This document shows, piece by piece, positions 58,521-64,000 of a DNA stretch of 64,000 bases. The notes beneath the pieces were generated by a model. That model did not search any database. It had not been told where the DNA came from and was given only the letters and a program-made list of their open reading frames with translations. The translations under genes were made by a program, and so were the position numbers. Origin of the DNA: Cyathus striatus (Eukaryota > Basidiomycota > Agaricomycetes > Agaricales > Nidulariaceae); the NCBI GenBank assembly GCA_025738555.1, contig JAOVFP010000007.1:1922001-1986000 (forward strand), in the 5' to 3' direction. Position 1 is the stretch's first letter. Each line of letters opens with the position of its first letter.

Positions 58521-58910
58521 ATTCACTATGCGAACGAAGAACTGAGAAGTCGAGCCGAATATAAGTGGCAAGCCGCAGAGCCGAAGGTCGGAGCTCAAAT
58601 ACTTTGACGTAGTTGAGGCTGTCGAGCGTGGTTGTCCGGCTTTCCATACAGTAGCTGTCAATGTTACAATGTATTCCGGAAACCTTCATCGGAATTAGAT
58701 ATTGGCAATGCTGCGAAGTTACTAATGAGCAACTCGTTGAGATATATTGAAGTCATACATAGTGGGCACTTCTTGTGTTGCTACAAAAATTATTAACCAA
58801 AGCTGTATTGCACTTCGATTCGTTTCGAGAGGTATACCGACAATCTTCAATAATAACCTAGAGAATCAAATTTAAGTGGTTAATTGTACGCTCTATGTAT
58901 GATTAAGTAA

Positions 58911-59191
58911 TGTGGAGGAGGATATTGTGTTGGCAGTATTCTCTCGACAAAGAAATGTGCGAGTGGGCGGCACATCCGTCCGACCCTTCAGATCCAGTGA
59001 GTGCGCATTTGAGAGAGAGAAAGGGGGGAAATGCGAAGCTGGTATTCTCAAGGTGTACGTATGACAGATATACGAATACGGAAATGAACAATGTAAGTAT
59101 TAGTAATCGAAAATGCGGACACAATGAGGAACGGAAATTGAAAACGAGTGAAAACTGCATTTTACCATGCAGGCAGAATGCGTGCTCTACA
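58911..59191. mobile_element. 281-bp MITE with 4-bp TSD GTAA
   Basis: It inserts in sequence whose empty version is at 38214 in segment A (TTAAGTAAATCGAACG). The ends are TGTGGAGGAGG and GTGCTCTACA, flanked by GTAA on both sides. The interior has GACAAAGAAATGTGCGAGTGG and a TTACCATGCAGGCAGAATGC stretch at the right end. The plus-strand ORF across it is fortuitous. Confidence 0.85.
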
Positions 59192-59504
59192 GTAAATCGA
59201 ACGTTTATTCATCGTTCTGATATTTCACGGTCATTGTACTGCTTCTTTCGATTGGCGAAATGTAAGTTTGTAAAGTGAAATGCGACAAAAATAATTATAG
59301 AAGTTATCAGACATAATTATCGCCGATGGGGACAATGTTGGTTGCTGAAAATCCTACAGACGACTGCCCGTTGTTCTGAGCCAAACTATATGTTGTGGTG
59401 AAGCTCGCAAATACCCGCTGAAGGCTTGATTTAATTATTAGCTATTATTTATGATTTCGGAGAAGTATTCCAGAATGAAACTTACAGCACAATTTCGTCC
59501 AGAG

Positions 59505-59645
59505 TAATTAACCCTCCTTTTCTCATCACCTCTCCTCTAACTTCCTCATTTTCATCAGCCCGCACCAGATCCTGTACGTCGATATGGAGGAGGTAACGTC
59601 AAATACGAAACCTGATTCTCATTCTCAGCTGTCCAGGAGACGTAA
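59505..59645 (-). pseudogene. PPPY-tail fragment
   Basis: The minus strand shows NQVSYLTLPPPYRR, and then, after a small deletion that changes frame, VQDLVRADENEEVRGEVMRK. It is another isolated C-terminal copy of the membrane-protein gene. Confidence 0.55.
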
Positions 59646-59754
59646 GTACATGTCTAAGGCTTGGTATCGACTTGGTATGATGGGGTATAATACTATAGTA
59701 GATGACAGCTGTAAGAGTTCATATTTCTAATTCAAGAGAGTCCAACTTCAACGT

Positions 59755-59865
59755 CCAGAGTGATTAATCCTCCTTTCTCCTCACCTCCCTTCTCACTTCT
59801 TCGGCATCAATCTGCAACATATCCTGCACTTCCGCATCCGAACCACTTCGATATGGAGGAGGTAA
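59755..59865 (-). pseudogene. PPPY-tail fragment, cut by a MITE
   Basis: The minus strand encodes TLPPPYRSGSDAEVQDMLQI ... VRRKEG. Upstream coding sequence is displaced by the 59866-61287 insertion and resumes at 61288 (GTAACGTCGAATATGATACT), matching 50306-50325. Confidence 0.6.
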
Positions 59866-61287
59866 TGTAGAGCAGGCATTCTGCCTGCATGGTAAAAATG
59901 CGGTTTTCATCTCTGTTACCTCACTCCCACATACTGTCTTTTACTCATCATTACCTCGTGTCGCTTACCTACATAAATGTTGTACGTACGCTTTGTGAAT
60001 GTTAGCTTCACATTCCCCTTTCTCTCTCTCAATGTGAGCTCACTGGATCTGAAGGGATGGACGGATGTGCCTCCCACTCGCATATTTCTTTGTCGAGAGG
60101 ATACTGCCAAGCAAATATCCTCCTCCACAAAGTGGAGCCCACTGCGAGGGGTTCAGGTCCTTTATTTTGTCCTGAAACCTCTTGCCCCGTGAGCAAGTCC
60201 TTTTTGCTCATTATTTCCTCCAACTTCGACACCCATTATCACACATTCCTTATTCTCAACCTGTCCCAGTCAGTCTCGACATCGACATCGACATCGACAA
60301 CACTCTTTCCATTGCCTCATGGTTGCCACGCTGCACAGCATTCCTCCGACACAGAGTTCATGGCTTGAAGATGCCACGCTGATGGATATCAGCTTCGATG
60401 GACTTACACGAGCCGTACATGTGCCTCGTTCCGTTTGATATCGGCTGGCAATGGATTCGTTGCTTATCGTTTTGAAGAACCTCCGTCATTCATTTACCAT
60501 TTCTCGACCTCTCTTCTGCCGTGCATTCATGTATATTGCACTTCGTCATCCCCACCACAGCCAGCCATCGTTATAACCTCAAGATACTTGCTGTTATCAT
60601 CCCCTTTCTGTCTCAACTCTCGACGTCATGTTTTTATCCTTGTTGTGTCACAAGTGGTGTTGCATTTTTCTTTTTCTTCTAATGGTGTTACATGGTGGAC
60701 TGTTTTGCTGCACGTATCATAACTGGTTTGTGTGCGGATTGACGAGGATGTCAATTTCTGAAGTGTCTGTTAGGTGTAGAGCAGGGATTCTGCCTGTACC
60801 GTAAAATCGGCCTCATGTCAGTTTTTATTAGTTCACTTGTTTACATGTTTCTGTACCTATTTAAGTACAGTACTCGACATTCTTTGAAATACAGGTTACT
60901 CTTCCCCCCTTCTTCACTTCTCAATGTACCTCACTAGGACCTGAGGATAGATGGATGTGCTATCCACTCGCAATTTCTTTGTCAAGAAATTCCTTCAACC
61001 AGAAATCTTCTTCCACAAAGCTTTGTGGAGGAGGATATTTGCTTGGCAGTATCCTCTTGACAAAGAAATATGCAAGTGGGAGGCACATCTGTCCATCCCT
61101 TCAGATCCAGTGAGCTCACATTGAGAGAGAGAAAGGGGAATGTGAAGCTAACATTCACAAAGCATATGTACAACATTTATGTAGGTAAGTGACACAAGGT
61201 AATGATGAGTAAATGACAGTATGTGGGAGTGAGGTAACAGAGATGAAAACCACATTTTTACCATGCAGGCAGAATGCCTGCTCTACA
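59866..61287. mobile_element. 1.42-kb composite MITE with inverted copies, TSD GTAA
   Basis: The ends are TGTAGAGCAGGCATTCTGCC and its complement, with TSD GTAA (59862-59865 and 61288-61291). The left arm (59866-60134) and right arm (61021-61287) are inverted copies of the 281-bp MITE. A third, more diverged copy (about 60774-61018) lies in left-arm orientation. About 640 bp of unrelated sequence (60135-60773) separates them. The uninterrupted version of the target is in 50306-50325. Confidence 0.8.
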
Positions 61288-62075
61288 GTAACGTCGAATA
61301 TGATACTTGGCTCCCATACTCTATTATACCATCACTTGCACCACCCCCTAACTCTGCAACCCCATGACAGACTTAATGTTAAATTGAGTTCAATGTACAT
61401 TGATGCTGTCCCTTTCAATATCCTGTAATAGAGAAATGCACTGGTAGGAAGTGAAGAAGAGTCACAGGAATAGGAGTAGTGCGTGCAAGTGTGTATGGAG
61501 GATATTATATACGCATGAATAAGTTCTCATTGATTGATATATCTTTTGATGAGGCATATGGAAGCGGATGATAGTAGAGAGTTCATAATAAGTTCACAAT
61601 ACCTTGCATATATATATGATTGAATCAAATCACTTATATTACATATATGTGCACTGAAATTGTACATATCATTCTATTGTCATGGTTCTTCACTTTCTCA
61701 TTGGCATCAACCTACACATTCAAATTACGATCCTTTAAGAATACATGTATAATATCTCGTTCATTGATATATGATATTTCAATCGATAGGATGGCTTAAA
61801 GGTTGCACCCATGAGGAATATATTTAAGTGGTACTAGATAATAATACTTCTACCCAAAATGTGAGGTACTTGAGTCTTCATTTGCTTAGTATTGAACTTG
61901 TCCAGGAGGCGGAAGTAGTACTTAGTGTATATATCTAAAACTTGGTATCAACTTGATATGGTAGGGTGTGGTGTTGTACATAATGGCACTGATATATCTT
62001 TAGCATTGTAGCAAAAGAGTCTGATTTGGTGTAAGAGTTTGTCTGCTTAATTGAAGAGAGTCCCACTTCATCCAG
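61288..62075. other. Continuation of segment B: membrane-gene 5' relic and shared non-coding block
   Basis: 61288-61440 resembles 50310-51060 in abbreviated form, 61490-61690 resembles 37680-37900, and 61785-62070 resembles 38560-38880. No intact ORF. Confidence 0.5.
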
Positions 62076-62889
62076 TGAAGAGGAAAAGTGAGGTTTGAAG
62101 GTTCCTAGACAAAGGAATATAAGCTGCTGGCGCATCCATCCAGCATTAAGGTCCTAAGATTGAAAAGAGAGGTGTTAGCGATGTAAAAGGGAGGTGTAAC
62201 AATGCAACAGAAGTCGGGACTTCGAGGCGAAGTTCTGGGATATGTTTGAGTGAGTGGAACTTGCTGTAAGAGCCGGGAGCGAGAGAAGATGATAAAGAAC
62301 GATAGAGATGACAATGAAACATGAAAAGAGGGGCTGAGAATGAGCTCTGACAGTGGGGTGAAGTTCACTGAATTATTTGAGACCTAGATACACAGTTTAT
62401 ATATGAAAATGATAGAAAATTATACCAAAAAGAGCGAATAAAATTTTCTTTAAGCCAAGAATGTGATAGCTAATAGACAAGTGTTTCAAGGAGAGATAGT
62501 GAAGGACTTCATATGTAAATTGTGAAGAGAGAGGAAGATGATAGGGTCATGGAGGAACAAATGTAGTGATGTTGGGTAGATGGAAGGTGAAGTGTTGCTT
62601 TGCTAATGTCGAGATCTCTTGCTTGTGAGTTAGTTCGAGATTCCGTAGCTTCACGTGTCCATATCTGGGTGCTTGGGCTGCCCATTAGCATGATAGTCCA
62701 TCAGGTGTTGTGGAGAACTCAATCCAATTTCGAGAGCATTGGGACATATTGTGTAGATGGAGGTGAAGGGGAGTTGGTGACATGTACACGTTCAAGCTTC
62801 AATTACGTTGCAGATCATGTGACTTCGGTGCCTCTACAGAACTTGCTAATATGTCGATTCCACCATGCAGGCAGAACACCTGCTCTACA
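62076..62889. mobile_element. 814-bp MITE-like element, TSD CCAG
   Basis: It starts TGAAGAGGAAAAGTGAGG and ends CAGAACACCTGCTCTACA. CCAG flanks both sides (62072-62075 and 62890-62893), and the uninterrupted sequence is at about 38876-38890 in segment A. The interior is a diverged copy of the 39388-40140 unit, so that unit or part of it may itself be mobile. The right end matches the other CTGCTCTACA MITEs here. Confidence 0.75.
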
Positions 62890-63008
62890 CCAGAGCAATT
62901 CATTCTCTTTTCTCCTCACCCCTTCTTGTACGTCCCCACTGATGTCAATCTGCACATTTAAACCATGTCGATAGGGAGGCGGCTGTGTCAGATATGACAC
63001 CTGACTCG
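62890..63008 (-). pseudogene. PPPY-tail fragment
   Basis: The minus strand encodes SQVSYLTQPPPYRHGLNVQI ... RRKENEL, the counterpart of 38815-39045. It is joined directly to the 1-kb unit at GGCAAGGCAAC; about 150 bp present in copy A are deleted. Confidence 0.6.
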
Positions 63009-63009
63009 G

Positions 63010-64000
63010 CAAGGCAACATAGTACTACGCAGTCTGTATAGTACATATAATCAGGTACACTAGTCCACTTTTTATATACTTATATGGCAACCTGCCAAGC
63101 TCTCATAGATTGACATAGTTCTCCATAGCCACACTGATATCTCTCATTCTATGTGACTCAGACTAAAGCTTCATAGTTAACCAGTCTACCCAGTTATAAA
63201 GGACATAGAGATTAAGATAGAAAACATAAATCAACCTACTGCTGAAGAGGGAAGGTGTGGGATTGAAGGTTCATATTCAAAGGAATATGAGCCGCTGGCG
63301 CATCCGTCCAGCATTAAGGTTCTAAGGTAGTGAAAAGATGGTGTCAACAACGTAAACAGGAGAGGTGGCGATGTAACGAGAAACAGAACTTCGAGACGAA
63401 GTTCTGGGGTGTTTGAGTGAATAAATTTCCGAAAGGAGAGTTGAGAACGAGTGAGACGACGAAGAAACACGATACGAGAGGCACCAAGAGAGAGAGAGAT
63501 GAGGGGAAATTTCACTGAATTACTCAAGACCTAGATACACTGTTTATATAGGAAAAATGGTAGAAAATTATACCTAAAAGAGTGAATGAAAACTTCTTGA
63601 AGCCAAGAGTGTGATAGCAAAAGGATGAGTGTTTCAAGGAGAAACAGAGAGAGATTTGTATGTAAAGTGTGAAGAGAGATGGGGTGTGATATGAGGAGAA
63701 GTGGTGAATGTAGCAATGATGAGTACAGAAAGTCCAGACGTTGAGAAGCTGATGTTGAGATCTTCAGCTTTGTGAACAAGTTCCGCTGTCCCTAGCTTCG
63801 TGTGCCCATAACCGAGTGCTTTGGTTGATTGTTAGCTTGATAGTTTGTCTGGCGTTGGGGAGAAGTCAGTCCGATTTCGAGAGCGTCGGGGGGGCATTGT
63901 GCAGACAGAGGTGAAGGGGAGCTGGTGACGTTTACGCATTCAAGCTTCAATTACGTTGTAGATCACGTGACTCTGGCGCATCTGCAGAACACACTAATAT
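63010..64000. repeat. 1-kb dispersed unit, copy 3 (runs to window edge)
   Basis: Near-identical to 39150-40140, including TGTTTATATAGGAAAAATGG and the CACGTGACTCTGGCGCATCT end. Differences are scattered substitutions that are mostly transitions. Frames on the minus strand are not maintained. Confidence 0.8.

Larger units (their letters stand above)
51425..58648. mobile_element. 7.22-kb element with about 120-bp TIRs and CAGTAG TSD
   Basis: The left end is TATGGAAAGCCGGACAACC and the right end is its complement. The inverted repeats run about 120 bp (51425-51545 and 58525-58648) with roughly 90% identity and one 9-bp gap. The flanks duplicate CAGTAG (51419-51424 and 58649-58654), and the uninterrupted site exists in segment A near 37966. 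No recognisable transposase, reverse transcriptase or capsid-like gene lies inside, only short ORFs and a possible small spliced gene, so it is a large non-autonomous element or a family with an unknown enzyme. Confidence 0.9.
47830..64000. repeat. Segmental duplication, copy B (expanded)
   Basis: This follows the order of copy A, but with extra PPPY-tail copies and four insertions: 51425-58648, 58911-59191, 59866-61287 and 62076-62889. Their sum (about 9.7 kb) explains most of the size difference (16.2 kb versus 5.2 kb). It runs off the right edge of the window. Confidence 0.85.

Noticed and set aside
58911..59191. Solo LTR interpretation of the TG..CA element
   Set aside because: The ends are related as inverted repeats and copies occur as inverted pairs, and no primer-binding site or internal region is seen. 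A DNA-type MITE is more economical, though not proven.

Overview
The window reads as a repeat-rich piece of a basidiomycete (Agaricomycete-like) nuclear genome. The evidence is short 49-71 nt GT-AG introns with CTAAC-type branch sites, a plasma-membrane H+-ATPase relic of basidiomycete type, glyoxal oxidase pieces, and transposon families typical of mushroom-forming fungi (KDZ-associated CxC5/CxC6 protein, Plavaka, a tnp2/CACTA-like transposase, DUF6532). No rRNA, complete tRNA or CRISPR array was seen.

Left part (1-21.6 kb): a three-level nested transposon. The outer gene is a KDZ-associated CxC5/CxC6 protein. Its first half lies at 994-3638 and is split by a 1.39-kb MITE (1739-3129) that carries about 48 copies of a 19-bp minisatellite. 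Its second half lies at 20423-21608. Between the halves sits a 16.8-kb element (3626-20435) with a Plavaka transposase on the minus strand and a divergent DUF6532 gene on the plus strand. That DUF6532 gene is itself split by a 10.17-kb element (9161-19330) with matching 15-bp terminal repeats and a 7-bp target duplication. The innermost element carries a tnp2-like transposase, an uncharacterised SIM/NLS gene and an intron-bearing H+-ATPase fragment.

Middle (21.7-33.5 kb): minisatellites, hairpins and GA-rich arrays, then a 5.57-kb element (27955-33523; 16-bp TIR, 7-bp TSD). Its only gene is a coiled-coil protein of a conserved but, to me, unnamed family, and this gene is a candidate transposase.

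Right part (34.4-64 kb): host-like sequence organised as two collinear segments, A (34.9-40.15 kb) and B (47.8-64 kb). Each has a PC-esterase (TBL/Cas1-like) gene followed by a series of copies of a PPPY-tailed single-pass membrane protein. The PC-esterase in A is intact and the one in B is broken. B is about three times longer than A, mainly because of a 7.22-kb long-TIR element (51425-58648) and three MITE-like insertions. For each of these an empty or intact counterpart exists in the window, so termini and target duplications can be read directly. Between A and B lie a 208-residue gene ending in a CaaX box and a transposon-like unit carrying fragments of a glyoxal oxidase and a second gene.

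Most internal stop codons in the transposon genes are TGA. Many Arg positions have become Cys, and the minisatellite units vary mainly at CpG. This fits methylation-driven decay, although several TGA codons fall where I expect Trp.
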